Source of the DNA: Tolumonas osonensis
GTDB lineage: Bacteria; Pseudomonadota; Gammaproteobacteria; Enterobacterales; Aeromonadaceae
Reading direction: 5' to 3'
DNA: 64,000 nucleotides
NCBI RefSeq assembly: GCF_014202415.1
Contig: NZ_JACHGR010000004.1
Span: forward strand, 124,001 to 188,000
How positions within the stretch are numbered: position 1 is the stretch's first letter; every line of letters starts with the position of its first letter. Made by a program: the position numbers and the translations under genes. Positions 30,463-42,100 of this stretch are shown one piece after another. A model generated the notes under the pieces. It did no database searches. It had not been told where the DNA came from and saw only the letters and a program-made list of their open reading frames with translations.

Positions 30463-31140
30463 TTATTTGAGTCCGATATATTTGTGCAATTGTACTGACA
30501 ATCGCCATCCTCTATCGATACATGTTTTTATTGCTAACTTAGTGGAGTTTTTATTTTGATTTATTGGTTGTAAGCAAATTTGAACATCATTTCCAATGTT
30601 TGATTTTTTTAGCATACAATCAAGATCTTCAATATGTTTTTCCTTTCCAATTGGATATTTTATTTCATTTGCTCGATTAATAGATTCAGGTAAAACAACC
30701 AATCCACCTCTCATTCCTATTTTCGGAGAAACTGTCACCCATACATTTTCATGAACTTTAATCTCACGAGTACCACTGGTTTCAAGTTGAACATAATAAC
30801 CTTTACCTATCAATATATCAGTCAACTCAAGGAGAGAATACAAACAAGGTTCCCCGCCTGTTATAATAACATGCTGTGGTGAGTAGTTTTTTTCAGAAAA
30901 ATATTTAAAAATTTCCATTGAACTCATCATTGTCCAACTGTCTGAGTTATCAGACTTTTGGTGCAAATAAGAACTATCTGGTAATTTTTTTTCATAGTCT
31001 AAACACCAAGTATTTTTAGTGTCACACCAAGAACAACCTACATCACACCCTTGCATACGGATGAAAATAGCAGGAGTCCCAGTAAAAACACCTTCTCCTT
31101 GGATTGATTGAAATATTTCGTTGATAGGATAATAAATCAT
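30463..31140 (-). CDS. queE: 7-carboxy-7-deazaguanine synthase QueE
   Basis: QueE is a radical-SAM enzyme that contracts the ring of 6-carboxytetrahydropterin to give 7-carboxy-7-deazaguanine. The 225-residue product has NEIFQSIQGEGVFTG and the cluster-binding cysteines in CDVGCSWC (C32, C36, C39), then the SAM-binding TGGEPCLY. It is the second of two preQ0 genes here, 18 bases after queC. Its AT-rich composition and island location suggest that it serves the Dpd modification and travelled with it, in addition to any chromosomal copy. Confidence 0.93.
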   Translation of the reverse strand: MIYYPINEIFQSIQGEGVFTGTPAIFIRMQGCDVGCSWCDTKNTWCLDYEKKLPDSSYLHQKSDNSDSWTMMSSMEIFKYFSEKNYSPQHVIITGGEPCLYSLLELTDILIGKGYYVQLETSGTREIKVHENVWVTVSPKIGMRGGLVVLPESINRANEIKYPIGKEKHIEDLDCMLKKSNIGNDVQICLQPINQNKNSTKLAIKTCIDRGWRLSVQLHKYIGLK

Positions 31141-31158
31141 CTCCCCTCCATAAACTCA

Positions 31159-31857
31159 TTAATTCTTTTTCAGATAGATCTTTCGCGTTAAATCTTTTTG
31201 GATTTTTTCTTTATTTTCAATATACTCATTATATCCGCGAGATCTTAATATACATGATGGGCACTCACCACATCCATCACCAATGATACCATTGTAACAA
31301 GTCAATGTTTCATATTTGATAGTATCCATTTTCCCATACTTATCGGCTAAGGCCCAAGTTTCTGATTTGTTTAACCACATCAACGGGGTTTCGATATGTA
31401 TTATACGTTCAAGTCCAAGAGATAAAGACTGATTTAAAGATTTAATGAACTCATCTCTACAATCAGGATATCCTGAAAAGTCAGTTTCACATACACCCGT
31501 AACGATCACATCGGCGTTAACTTGATAAGCATAAATTGACGCTAAGGTTAAAAAAACTATATTCCTTCCTGGCACAAATGTGTTAGGCAACCCATTGTTT
31601 TGTAGTGTGCTTGAGACAGGTATATTATTGCGAGTAAGAGATGAAGGTGACAATTCATTAAGAACTGAGACATCAATAATTTTGTGATTATTGATGTTGA
31701 ATTTTTCACATAATTTTTTAGCCACCTCAATTTCATATTTATGGCGTTGTCCATAGTTAAATGTTAACGCATGTACCTCATCGTATTTTTCAATCGCTTG
31801 AATAAGACAAGTTGTACTATCTTGTCCGCCACTAAAAACAACCACTGCTGAAGTCAT
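31159..31857 (-). CDS. queC: 7-cyano-7-deazaguanine (preQ0) synthase QueC
   Basis: QueC uses ATP and ammonia to turn 7-carboxy-7-deazaguanine into preQ0, the base that DpdA inserts in DNA. The 232-residue product begins [20 protein letters not shown] with the PP-loop SGGQDST. It ends with the zinc site [17 protein letters not shown]. An AAGGAG ribosome-binding site precedes the ATG at 31855-31857. It is the first gene of the minus-strand modification operon, with a degraded IS110 transposase directly upstream. Confidence 0.94.
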   Translation of the reverse strand: MTSAVVVFSGGQDSTTCLIQAIEKYDEVHALTFNYGQRHKYEIEVAKKLCEKFNINNHKIIDVSVLNELSPSSLTRNNIPVSSTLQNNGLPNTFVPGRNIVFLTLASIYAYQVNADVIVTGVCETDFSGYPDCRDEFIKSLNQSLSLGLERIIHIETPLMWLNKSETWALADKYGKMDTIKYETLTCYNGIIGDGCGECPSCILRSRGYNEYIENKEKIQKDLTRKIYLKKN

Positions 31858-31943
31858 TTTAGCTCCTTGCTAAATAATAATATAACCATCAAAACATCTA
31901 TAAGCCTTGAAGGTTGATGTAATTTTGGACATCTGAGACTAAC

Positions 31944-32300
31944 GTAAGACCTATTCCCACGCAACATGTTAAAACGTTTGTCAGAATCCAGAAAAATGAT
32001 GCAAAAGATGCTTTGGCAATATGTGAAACAATTTGCCGTACATGCATTCACTTTGTACTGGTCAAAACCAAGGAACAGTTGGATATCAAGGTGCTCAGGA
32101 ATACCCGTCAACTGATGGTTGAGCAACGACCGCGATGACTAATCAACTTCGTGCAATCGATACTGAGGAGATTCAACCATGATTGGCAGTACTTTCTGCA
32201 ACCTATGACCGGGAAGGAAGCATAAGTCGCTGTGGCAATTGCCATGACCACGCAGTATCAGAGAGCATTTGTCAATTGCTCAGGTGAGAACGGATAAAAA
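31944..32300 (+). pseudogene. Degraded IS110-family transposase
   Basis: The plus strand reads VKTFVRIQKNDAKDALAICE, then VKTKEQLDIKVLRNTRQLMV with EQRPR, hits a stop, then continues LINFVQSILRRF. This matches the VKxxKNDARDAxAICEA and vKxxxQQxxxxLHRxRxxL conservation of the IS110 DEDD transposase N-terminal half. Both ends and the C-terminal SER domain are missing, and further stops occur, so it is a relic. It fills most of the 685 bases between the two divergent Dpd arms; the rest (32300-32542) is AT-rich, with no gene seen. Confidence 0.75.
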
Positions 32301-32542
32301 ATATAATTTGCGCGACAAGGAACAAAGCCATAATAAATGTATTTGATGATATCGACCTGTTTTACAACAGCAAACGAAAACTGGTTCCAATAATTTGCTG
32401 AATCCGGTAAATTTTAAATACTGCTATTGGGAAAGACTGTGAAGTGAATAGATTTCTGGTGACAATTCAAACGTTATACTTTTCACTCTATAAAAAAATA
32501 ACTTAAAAATTTTAAAAATACTATAACGATGGGCTAAAACTG

Positions 32543-35500
32543 ATGGATGAATATACACCCCTTGAAGCAGGGGATCTCGTTTACACGCCTTATGGAATTG
32601 GTAGACTCATTCGAATCAAAAATAATGATGCGCTTATTCAGTATTTTGACTCTCCAGTTCATTATGAAGGTATAGAACAAACCGTCGAAATAAAATATCT
32701 TAAAAAAGCCAATCTCTATACAGAAAGTCTGGTTTATTGCTACGACTACGACCTTGCCCACTGGCAGATTGCGCGTGTTATTGGTGCTGTCCCGGGTAGT
32801 GTGCGCCTACATTTTCCTAATAATCAGCAGAAAGACGTCAGCTTACGTGACATCTTTGTTCGCTGGGACCGCCCCATCAGCGATGCTGCGGCCCTTCTGG
32901 CCGAGCGCATTACTTATACCCCCTTCTGGCAAGATGCCCGCCTGGCCTATCAGCATCAGATGCTGAAGCAGCGTAAAGCCTGTGCCGGGATTACGTCTGC
33001 GCTGTCGTCCAGTATTGAACTTGAACCTTACCAGTTGGCCGTCGCACGTCGAGTGTTATCTGATCCCATTCAGCGCTATCTGCTGGCAGATGAAGTTGGC
33101 CTCGGGAAAACCATTGAAGCTGGGTTGATCGTACGCCAACACGTCACGGAAAATCAGTTTACCCACTGCGTGGTGATCGTGGCGCCCAAGGCTCTTCATC
33201 GTCAGTGGCAGCATGAACTTTCCACACGTTTCCACTTGGAGGAACTGCTCAATAAGTCGATCCATATTATTGATATGGCTGATCTCAGAGCGGACAATCC
33301 TTTACCGTTCCGCCCCGATATGATGGTCATTGACGAAGCGCATCAGATCGGAGCCTGGGCATGGGATGCAGAACATGGGCAGCAGTACGCCCGCGTGAAT
33401 CACTTAGCGCAGCAAAGCGAAAAACTGTTGCTGCTATCGGCGACGCCCGTAACTGGAAATGAAAAAAATTTTCTGGCCATGCTACATCTGTTGGATACCC
33501 AAAATTACCCCCTGACTGACACTGGCTTACAGAAATTTCAGCTGCGTATTCAGCAGCGCGAAGAGATAGGTTCACTGTTCTACGCGTTTAACTGTGATAA
33601 CGACAACATGACGCTGGAAGAGAATCTGGAAGCGTTGACAAGTATGTTTCCTGAGGATGAGATACTTAAGGGAATGGCTGTTCAACTGCTTCCGCATTTA
33701 GACATTATGCAATCGCTGCGGACTGAGACACGCGATCTGCTGATCAATAAAATCCGCCACTACATCGGTAACCGTTACCGCCTGCACCATCGCCTGTTAC
33801 GCAATCGCCGCAGCAACCCAGGTATCAGTATCCTAATACCTGGGTTGTCTGGCCTGTCACTAAAAAAATACGCTGTGAAGAACTCTAGCAACGACATGAT
33901 GATCGCATGGCGTGAATCGGCAGTATTGATGCACCCTCAAGATCCGATGCTAGCTGCAATTTATGAGTTATTGTTTGAAGCAGCTATTGCTACACCGGAA
34001 TTACTGGCCGAACTCGCAACTTGTCGCTTACAACAACCTCTAAGCGCCGAGAACGATTTACTCTACAGCGAGTCGCAGTTAGCGCTGTTACAGCATCCGT
34101 TGTTTGATGGCGAGAAGGATATCCTGCTCGAACTGATAGAACGCTGTAAGATGGAGCGTGATAGCAAGCGTCAGCGCTTAACTGAGGTATTAGAAACACT
34201 TCTGGACAGTAACGCCAGAGAGATCCCTTATATCGTGGTGTTCTGTGACCAACCATGGATAGCCGACCAAGTATTTACGGACCTGATGATGCCATTTATT
34301 GGCAAAATCCAGCGCCATAACCCCGATAAAGAAGTACGATTTAGTTTAGAAACTAATTGCCAGATCCTAGTGTGTGATCGCCGAGCTGAAGAAGGGGTTA
34401 ATCTGCACGGAGGGCGCAAAATTGCTCTTCATTACGATCTGCTACTGTCGCCTAACCGAATTGAACAACGCCTTGGTCGACTAAACCGTTACTGCGCGAA
34501 TGAAAATGCAACATCTATCCTCAGCATGGCACTTGTGAGTGAAACTGACGATCTGCAAAACCAGTGGTTGACCATCCTAAACGAAGTTTTCAACGTATTT
34601 GAGGAGTCGATTGCCAGCCTGCAATATTTGGTTGATGAAGAGTTAAAATGGCTCAACGACCATCTTTACTCGCTGGGTGAAGAGAGCATGATGCAACTCC
34701 GTGAACGTCTGGATGGTGAGGGTGGCCGATTGGCAGTTGAAAAGCAGCGAATTGAAATGCAGGAGGTCTTGCTGCAAATCGATGGTGATATCATAGAAGC
34801 CAGAGAGTACGCCGATGCACTGGCGGAAATCGATGAGCATGAAGCGGAATTTCACTACTGCGCTCGTAATCTGATGAGTAAAGTGTTGCGTTTCGATTTT
34901 ATTCTAGATAAAGAACTCCCGCCGGCTTTTCGTTACCGATTCAACCCCGGGGACTGGGTGACGGGCACCTTAGTCAGCCCGCAGCGTTTGCAAAAACATT
35001 GTAGGCTGGGCTTTGATCTAAACAAACCAGGCGGAAGTTCTCCTATGACCTGGCCACTGAGTTACAACCGAGCAGATACCACCCATGGCAAAATCCGTCC
35101 GGCCCGCCTTGGCGAACCATTCCATGATGCCATCCTGCGACTGCTAGATTTTGAAGAACGCGGTATTGCAAGCGCAGTTCTGCGCATCACACCCCGAATG
35201 GGTGATGAGCAGAAAATATTTTTCCGCTACGATTTCCTGATTGAAGCAAATGTCAAAACCCCTGCACAGCAGCGCCTCGCCGATCATCTAATGCCACCGG
35301 AAACCATTACCTTGTGGCTGAATCTGGCCGCCGAGCAGATCACCAACGTGGACGTGTTGAAGATATTAGATGAACCCTATTCACCAAAGAAGAACGGCGG
35401 ACACCATCTTAACCTGAATGAAGAGCGCTGGGCACAAATAGCCCACTGCATCAGTGCCAAAGAGTGGCGCATCTGGTGTGATGATAACTACAACATAGCC

Positions 35501-35719
35501 CAGCGACTTGTGACGGAACAATTTGCCACGCAACAGGCTCTCAGTTTAACCCGGCTGGAACATTATCTGAGTAGTGCTGCGCTATACCACGCTGACCAAC
35601 AGGATACCGGGCAAACTTTGCGCTTAGGCATTACACAGCCGAAAATAACCTGCCTGGCGACACGCGCGTTAATCATTGCCTCAGAAAACATATTGCTTAG
35701 GGATCTGTCAAACGAATGA
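32543..35719 (+). CDS. dpdE: DpdE, SNF2-type helicase
   Basis: This is the first gene of the Dpd restriction arm. The 1058-residue product is a SNF2/RapA-like superfamily 2 ATPase. It has an N-terminal part with small beta-barrel features (GDLVYTPYGIGRLIRI), Walker A DEVGLGKT at 183-190, DEAH at 264-267, motif III LLLSATPV and a C-terminal helicase half with motif VI in IEQRLGRLNRY. It probably translocates on DNA while the complex samples modification. It overlaps dpdF by 4 bases (ATGA). Its upstream region must hold the operon promoter, but I could not pick a convincing one. Confidence 0.88.
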   Translation: MDEYTPLEAGDLVYTPYGIGRLIRIKNNDALIQYFDSPVHYEGIEQTVEIKYLKKANLYTESLVYCYDYDLAHWQIARVIGAVPGSVRLHFPNNQQKDVSLRDIFVRWDRPISDAAALLAERITYTPFWQDARLAYQHQMLKQRKACAGITSALSSSIELEPYQLAVARRVLSDPIQRYLLADEVGLGKTIEAGLIVRQHVTENQFTHCVVIVAPKALHRQWQHELSTRFHLEELLNKSIHIIDMADLRADNPLPFRPDMMVIDEAHQIGAWAWDAEHGQQYARVNHLAQQSEKLLLLSATPVTGNEKNFLAMLHLLDTQNYPLTDTGLQKFQLRIQQREEIGSLFYAFNCDNDNMTLEENLEALTSMFPEDEILKGMAVQLLPHLDIMQSLRTETRDLLINKIRHYIGNRYRLHHRLLRNRRSNPGISILIPGLSGLSLKKYAVKNSSNDMMIAWRESAVLMHPQDPMLAAIYELLFEAAIATPELLAELATCRLQQPLSAENDLLYSESQLALLQHPLFDGEKDILLELIERCKMERDSKRQRLTEVLETLLDSNAREIPYIVVFCDQPWIADQVFTDLMMPFIGKIQRHNPDKEVRFSLETNCQILVCDRRAEEGVNLHGGRKIALHYDLLLSPNRIEQRLGRLNRYCANENATSILSMALVSETDDLQNQWLTILNEVFNVFEESIASLQYLVDEELKWLNDHLYSLGEESMMQLRERLDGEGGRLAVEKQRIEMQEVLLQIDGDIIEAREYADALAEIDEHEAEFHYCARNLMSKVLRFDFILDKELPPAFRYRFNPGDWVTGTLVSPQRLQKHCRLGFDLNKPGGSSPMTWPLSYNRADTTHGKIRPARLGEPFHDAILRLLDFEERGIASAVLRITPRMGDEQKIFFRYDFLIEANVKTPAQQRLADHLMPPETITLWLNLAAEQITNVDVLKILDEPYSPKKNGGHHLNLNEERWAQIAHCISAKEWRIWCDDNYNIAQRLVTEQFATQQALSLTRLEHYLSSAALYHADQQDTGQTLRLGITQPKITCLATRALIIASENILLRDLSNE

Positions 35720-38274
35720 AGTTATCGCAACTGATTGAGAGATCAGATATTTCGTTAGCGCTGAGAGAGTGTCTTCAGCAGGAATCAACTTCAGGTCGTC
35801 TTGATCGCCGTGCACTGATCCGTGACTGGTTGTTCCAGGAAAAATACGCTCGCGATGTTGATGATGAACTGATTGTCCCAGATGACAGTCACCCCGACTG
35901 GCCAAGACAAGAGGAGTGGGAGGCCAGTGGAATTAATTGTCAACGATTGGGACACACCTTTTTGCTCCGCGCTGGTCCTGCCTGGTGTCCACAGTGGTTG
36001 GAACAAGGAAACGACATGCCTTTTCTTGCCAGTGACCGCCGCCAACTATGCCGCCAGGATACGCACGTACCAATGGATCATATCCTGCGCCCAGTATTGA
36101 AGTTTGATCATTATCAGGCACCTGGTCAGCGTGATGCGGTACGCCAGGCCCTATTCGCCCCGCCGGGCAGTACGCTGCTGGTTAATTTGCCTACCGGCAC
36201 CGGTAAGACGCTAGTTGCTCAGGTACTGACTCTGATGTCTCCGCCGCAGGGAGCGCTGTGCCTACTGATAGCTCCGACAACCGCGCTGGTAATGGAACTC
36301 ACGCGTAGATTTCGCCAGTTGCTTAGCGAAGTAGGCAGCAGAGCAGAATCGGTCACTGCCTGGTACAGCGACCTGCCGGCGCAAGATAAAAGCGACACGC
36401 GTCAGCGTATCAAAAACGGAGAGCAGCGACTGATAGTTACCTCCCCTGAATCTGCCTGTAGTTCACTGCAGTTCGCATTATTTGACTCAGCCCAAAAGGG
36501 TTTCCTGCGCCATGTCATCGTCGATGAGGCGCATATTGTCGCCAGTTGGGGCAACGACTTTCGCCCTGACTTCCAGCAGTTAGGCGGTTTGATCCGTGGG
36601 TTGAAGCGCATCAGTCGTGAAGCGAATCATCCGCCTTGCTCCACGTTGCTGATGAGCGCCACTATCACCGAAGCCAGTCGGAAAACCCTGCGCGATACCT
36701 TCGACCAGCAGATGATCGAAGTCCACGCCATCCATTTGCGCCCGGAACCATCCTACTGGTGCTATCAGGCGGGAGACCTAAGTGACAAACGGGATAAGGT
36801 GCTGCAATCGCTGTCTCATGCACCGCGTCCACTGATCCTCTACGTAACTAGGCCGGAAGAAGCAGAAGAGTGGGCGCATGTTTTGCGCGCGCAGGGTTAT
36901 CAGCGACTGGCAACATTTACCGGTAAAACAAATGATGATGTACGCCAGATGTTACTCGATCAATGGGAAAAAAATCAGCTGGATATAATGATTGCCACCT
37001 CGGCGTTCGGCGTCGGTATGGATAAAAATGACGTGCGCACAGTCGTGCACGCTACCGTACCAGAAAATATGGATCGATTCTATCAAGAGGTGGGCCGCGG
37101 CGGGCGCGATGGTTTTGCCTGCACCTCATTGCTGATTTACCAAAAACAAGACTTGGATCAGGCCAGATGCCTGTCTCGTCCACATTTGATTGGAAGTGAA
37201 CTAGGTCTGGCGCGTTGGAAAAAGCTGTGGGCCAGCGCTGAACACGTCGGTGATGATTTATATCGCATCAACCTGACGATTATCCACAATGGTATCAATT
37301 TCAAGAGTAACAAAAATTTCCTATGGAACCTTCGCACAGTATTAATGATGGCGCGTGCTGGCGTGCTAGAGTTGGATACTGATTTGGAAAGTCCGCCGGA
37401 TAAAAACGCATTTCCCGATGTCGACCACTATGAAGCGGAGTTGATGCGAATCTTAGAAAAAAACAAAAACTCGCTGGTGGTGCGTATTCTTATCAGTGGC
37501 CATACCAGTGAAGTGCTTTGGAAAACCAAAATCATCCCTTCCCGTAAACAGACTAGTCTGGATTCACTGCACAACCATTATTCCCTTATAAACTGGCTGC
37601 AAAACTCACAACTCAACCCAATGTGTGAAACGCTGGTGGACCTCTATACGCTGAAAGAATTTATTCCAAGCCACGCCTGTGGCGCCTGCCCCGTCTGTCG
37701 CGAGCGCGAGTTGTCGTACAGCGGATATCAGATTCCTCCGACACTGTTGCTTAACCCGGATGCGTCTTCTGCACAGAAGGCGTTAAGCCGTTGGCAAGCG
37801 CTGAGTGGACTATGTTACTCCAGTTGTTTTATTACCTACCCTGCGCTGACCGACGATGAGTGGGAACGAGAGGGCTGGTATCACCGTATCGCGACGCTAC
37901 TGGTACAACTGAATCGCGCAGGGATCGTCCAGCGCATATGGGCGGATGCTTCCTTGTTACAGAGCATATTCAATGCCATTCCGCGCGGTGAACACCTAAT
38001 CCTGCTGAGTGACTTACTGTCAACAGATGGTGAGCCTAGACTAGATAACGATGTGATGAGTGAACTGGGAGATTTAGTGTTGCCCGAACCAGAAGCGTGC
38101 AGCAACGGTTACCTGCCACCTTTCAGTTCAGCCTCACTGCAATTGACGTTAATCCCGCATGATATGCCCGATCCCCATCACCCAGGAGGAGCGCACTACG
38201 TTCACCTCGATAATCACAATTGGATCACCATCGAACAACTTCAAAGGAAACTAGACAGTGTCGATTATAAATAA
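35716..38274 (+). CDS. dpdF: DpdF, RecQ-like DNA helicase
   Basis: The 852-residue product has RecQ-type helicase motifs: Walker A PTGTGKT at 159-165, DEAHIVASWGNDFRP (RecQ has DEAHCISQWGHDFRP), LLMSATIT, TSAFGVGMDKNDVR and the motif VI region FYQEVGRGGRDG. A C-terminal cysteine cluster, HACGACPVCRE, resembles the RecQ zinc-binding region. It is expected to unwind DNA in the restriction complex. Its start codon overlaps the dpdE stop, and dpdG begins 17 bases before its end. Confidence 0.88.
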   Translation: MKLSQLIERSDISLALRECLQQESTSGRLDRRALIRDWLFQEKYARDVDDELIVPDDSHPDWPRQEEWEASGINCQRLGHTFLLRAGPAWCPQWLEQGNDMPFLASDRRQLCRQDTHVPMDHILRPVLKFDHYQAPGQRDAVRQALFAPPGSTLLVNLPTGTGKTLVAQVLTLMSPPQGALCLLIAPTTALVMELTRRFRQLLSEVGSRAESVTAWYSDLPAQDKSDTRQRIKNGEQRLIVTSPESACSSLQFALFDSAQKGFLRHVIVDEAHIVASWGNDFRPDFQQLGGLIRGLKRISREANHPPCSTLLMSATITEASRKTLRDTFDQQMIEVHAIHLRPEPSYWCYQAGDLSDKRDKVLQSLSHAPRPLILYVTRPEEAEEWAHVLRAQGYQRLATFTGKTNDDVRQMLLDQWEKNQLDIMIATSAFGVGMDKNDVRTVVHATVPENMDRFYQEVGRGGRDGFACTSLLIYQKQDLDQARCLSRPHLIGSELGLARWKKLWASAEHVGDDLYRINLTIIHNGINFKSNKNFLWNLRTVLMMARAGVLELDTDLESPPDKNAFPDVDHYEAELMRILEKNKNSLVVRILISGHTSEVLWKTKIIPSRKQTSLDSLHNHYSLINWLQNSQLNPMCETLVDLYTLKEFIPSHACGACPVCRERELSYSGYQIPPTLLLNPDASSAQKALSRWQALSGLCYSSCFITYPALTDDEWEREGWYHRIATLLVQLNRAGIVQRIWADASLLQSIFNAIPRGEHLILLSDLLSTDGEPRLDNDVMSELGDLVLPEPEACSNGYLPPFSSASLQLTLIPHDMPDPHHPGGAHYVHLDNHNWITIEQLQRKLDSVDYK

Positions 38275-39163
38275 TGCCCATCCTGGCAGTCAGTATGCTG
38301 TGCTTGTGGCGTTTTATCAGGTGCTGAAAGCCAGCCCGAAAAACACTTTACCACGTGAAAAACTGAGGGCGCTCTGTGCACCGAAAACATTGCAAACTGG
38401 TGAAGCAGAAAACGCTCGCAGCAAAGCGCCCTCGGAATTAAAAATGTGGTTGGATCTAGGAGTATTAACGGAGACAACTGTCGGCGAAACCAATGAGATA
38501 AGCCTCAGTACACGCTATTTTAGCGCAAAAAACATACCGCTTCGCCAGGCAGTCCGCCGCTGTTTACAGGCCGAGGAAAATAACAGTGACTTGAGTTTAC
38601 GTAATCAACGTGCAGTCGATCTCACACAACTGGCAACGCTACTGCTTGCGTTGGATGTTTATCAGAATATTGAAGTCACCTCGGGTAACCTTGAAGTGAT
38701 TGTGAACAAGTTCTTGCCCGATTTTCGCATCAATAGCAACGAGGTTGCCGTCGTTCCCGGATATCTCAGTTGGCTGGGTTACGCCCAGCAAATCACTCGT
38801 GACAGTTACGCCATCGACCCCACCGATGCCATCCGTGAAGAATTGCCGTACCTGATGCAATCAGGCGAACAATTGACCATCAGAGAAGCGCTCCTACGTC
38901 TTAATCAGGCAATACCGCTACTGGACGGAGGCGTCTATCGACTACAGATCGAGGAACGTATCAGTCAACATGGTTGGCAACCGCTTAGCGTTAACCGCCT
39001 TTCCACCTCGCTGTCGCGTGCTCTGTTACGACTTCAACTCTCCGGAATAATAAGTATGAAGGCTGAGGCGGACGCTAGCGGCGCAATGCAATTAACCGGT
39101 CGGAACGGCAGCGCGCTTCGCACTGTGACCCACTTGACCTTTATCAGCTCAGGAGAATATTGA
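38258..39163 (+). CDS. dpdG: DpdG, Dpd restriction component of unknown biochemistry
   Basis: The 301-residue product starts at a GTG (38258) preceded by AAAGGA and overlaps dpdF by 17 bases. It seems all-helical, with two or three winged-helix-like segments (for example TLPREKLRALCAPKT and EQLTIREALLRLNQ). It has no catalytic motif. The name rests on its conserved place between the RecQ-like and the ATPase genes. A DNA-binding or scaffold role is inference. Confidence 0.75.
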   Translation: MSIINNAHPGSQYAVLVAFYQVLKASPKNTLPREKLRALCAPKTLQTGEAENARSKAPSELKMWLDLGVLTETTVGETNEISLSTRYFSAKNIPLRQAVRRCLQAEENNSDLSLRNQRAVDLTQLATLLLALDVYQNIEVTSGNLEVIVNKFLPDFRINSNEVAVVPGYLSWLGYAQQITRDSYAIDPTDAIREELPYLMQSGEQLTIREALLRLNQAIPLLDGGVYRLQIEERISQHGWQPLSVNRLSTSLSRALLRLQLSGIISMKAEADASGAMQLTGRNGSALRTVTHLTFISSGEY

Positions 39164-42100
39164 TGCCACAACTACAGAGTTACTGGCCCAGCGAAGAAAA
39201 CGTTACCGCCTGTATTCTGACCGAAGCTGAATCGCTAGCCGACAGCCAGTTACTGGCGGTTCATGAACCAATGCGTCTCGATCGTGTCGAGTTTCATAGC
39301 GGCAAGGTTACACAGGTAGGCGAAAAGGCATTACTGGACTTTTTGCTTGAACATAACCGCCCGCTGCCACTGATTGGCGCCTCAGGTGTAGGGAAATCGC
39401 ATCTTGTGCGCTGGATCCACGCACAACTCAAACGCCGTGAAGACCACGATCAGTACCACATCATCCGCATCCCGAAAAATGCTTCGCTGCCGCGAGTACT
39501 TACTATCATCCTGGAAGATCTCAATGGTGAGCAGTATCAGAGTATCCGCGATAAAGTAAACGGGGTTGGGCAGCAGTTGATCCCTGAAAATGTAGCTGAA
39601 CATATTGCCCTCAAACTGCGTCAAGCGCTGAACGCTGCATACGCAGCAGTCCCAAAAGAACTTCAGCAGGCGCAGATGGGAAAAATCCAGTTGGACGAAA
39701 GCAGAAAGCGACAGTTGAAGGATATCAATCAACACGCTGAAGCAACCCGGTTGCCCGCTTTGTTTTTTGACAGCGTTATGACACAGTATTTTACCGCCCC
39801 TGGCGCCTGCCTGCACAATATTGCTTTACGCTTCTGCCAAGGGGCCGACGATGACAGTATTGCCAACCTGCGCTATGAAATGTCTGCAGAAGACTTCACC
39901 TTCCACGGCCTAAACCTCAGGCAGGTCTCCCCAGCAGTGCTGCCATACCTAGTCAACCAACAGTTGTTGACCAGTGATGAAAAAAAGCAAGCAGCAGCTC
40001 GCGTTGTAAACGAGGTAATTCCCCAGGCATTAGGAGACACCTTCGGTGAACTGTTCAGCTTTAATCGGGCCAGTTTCCAGGATCTGATGCGAATGATCCG
40101 CAGCCAACTGTTGGCAGAGGGCCGCAGCCTGATCTTACTGGTGGAGGACTTAGCCGCTACCTCGGCGATAGAGGATGTGCTGATCGACTGCCTTCTGGAA
40201 GAAGAAGAGTATGAAGGCAAAAAAGTGCTGTGTACTCTGAGATCGATTATTGCGGTGACAGAAGGGCACGATAATTTTAAACGCAACCGCAATACGCTGG
40301 GTACCCGTGCCCGCTATGAATGGGTGATTAAACAGCAGCACGCGAGCGAAAGTGATGCCATGCTGAAAAAGCGAGTTGTTGACTTCTGTGGTCGCTATCT
40401 TAACGCTGCCCGTCATGGCGTTGCTGCACTTGAAAATTATCATCATCAGCAGCGCTATCAAGAGATCCCCGTATGGCAGGATCAAGAAGTACTTGAAAAC
40501 GAATCAGCTTCGTCCGCACTGGCCAGTTTCGGCACTAGTAGATTCAGTCATCCGTTGTTTCCTTTTAATCCAACAGCCATAGAGCAATTAGTTGATCGCC
40601 ACTGTAATGACAAAGAACACGGGTTGGTTTTTGTCCCACGAAATATTCTGAATTCCATCCTGCGTGAACCACTGAAAAAGTATCGTCAGAACTATCTGGA
40701 GGGCGTGTTCCCGCCGAAAGAGTTTGCCGGTATTGTCTGCTCCCAGGAACTACAGCAGCGAGTGCGTCTACTTGGCGTCAGTCAGTCCGATCGGGTCAAT
40801 TCACTATTGGCTGTTTGGGGTGGTAACAACATCACTCTGTCTGGTTTGACTCCTGCTATCTGTGAAGAATTCGCCCTACCACAGGCGGTTGAGTTGTTGG
40901 GGGATCTTTCCCTACTACCTCCCCCGCCAGCTAATGACACACCGCTGACGTCACCACCGCCAGGTAATGACACGGCACTGGCACCACCACCACAGTATGA
41001 ATCCGATGAACCACCAGCCATTCAGGAATGGAAAGCCGTTTTGGAAAAATGGCACCAAGGCAATACACTTGAGCAACACAGAGCTCGGGTTATTCGTAAG
41101 TGGTTTCTTGAAGCGCTGAATTCCCGTATCGATTGGTCAACCGAGTTGATCCAGACCACGCTCACGACCAGCGCAGCAAAAACTCAGGGGAGAATCCACT
41201 TACCACGCGTGCTGGTGGGTAATCAGCCTCGTCCGCTGATCACGCTCGAAGACAAACCCGAGTTGTACAGCGCCTGCCTTGCAATGGTGCGCTTCAATCA
41301 CTATCAAGGGTGGGATTTTGATGGTAGTGAGATCGACTACGCCGCCTTCCACAGTTTTATGGATCGCATTGAGTCAGAAGTAAAACTCAAAGTGTTACAG
41401 GAAGAACGCGAAGAGATTCCCTGTATTGTCAAAGACCTTCAGTTAAGTGGCGAATTCCTCGGACTGGAAGGGTTGTCGTCCCCGGTCTCGACCATACTGG
41501 TACAGGCTTTGTTAACGGAACCCCAGGTCGCATACAACAGCGTTCCTTTGCTTGATGATTTCTTAACCCAGGCTCGCGCCACCGTGTTCAATGAACATCA
41601 GATATTACGTGACCGCTTAATCGCACTTACCGCAGCGCAAAAATCGGGAGCCCAACAACCGTATGCTATTAACGGATTAATGCTAGTAGAGGCTGCAAAA
41701 AGCCAACCGTTTAGCACGGGTAGACAACCGGGCAAGATTCACGAAGTCAAAAACAAACTGTCTGGTTACCGCGACATGCTTCTCAAAACCAGGACCGATA
41801 TCACTGAACGCTTGAGCGACGGCAACATCACCAGCCTGGCAACGGTGAACTTCTGTGAAACCATGAAGGAAATCGTCGAACTGGCGAATAGTGCGGACGT
41901 CGCCCGTCCAATGGGTGAAACCGTACCTGAATTACTGAGGTCGCTGAAGAACTGGAAAGAGCAAGATCTGAAAAACATGATCAGGCAGTTGGCGAAACTG
42001 ACGCTTCCAACCGATAACCCGCAACTGTTGATGAGAGAGATCCTAGCCATCAACGGCAAGCAGTACGGGGCGTTTCAACAACTGCTGGAGGCATGGGTCC

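Noticed and set aside
31854-32126. 90-codon minus-strand open frame upstream of queC
   Set aside because: It is antisense to the IS110 transposase remnant and has no family match. queC has its own AAGGAG site and ATG at 31855-31857.
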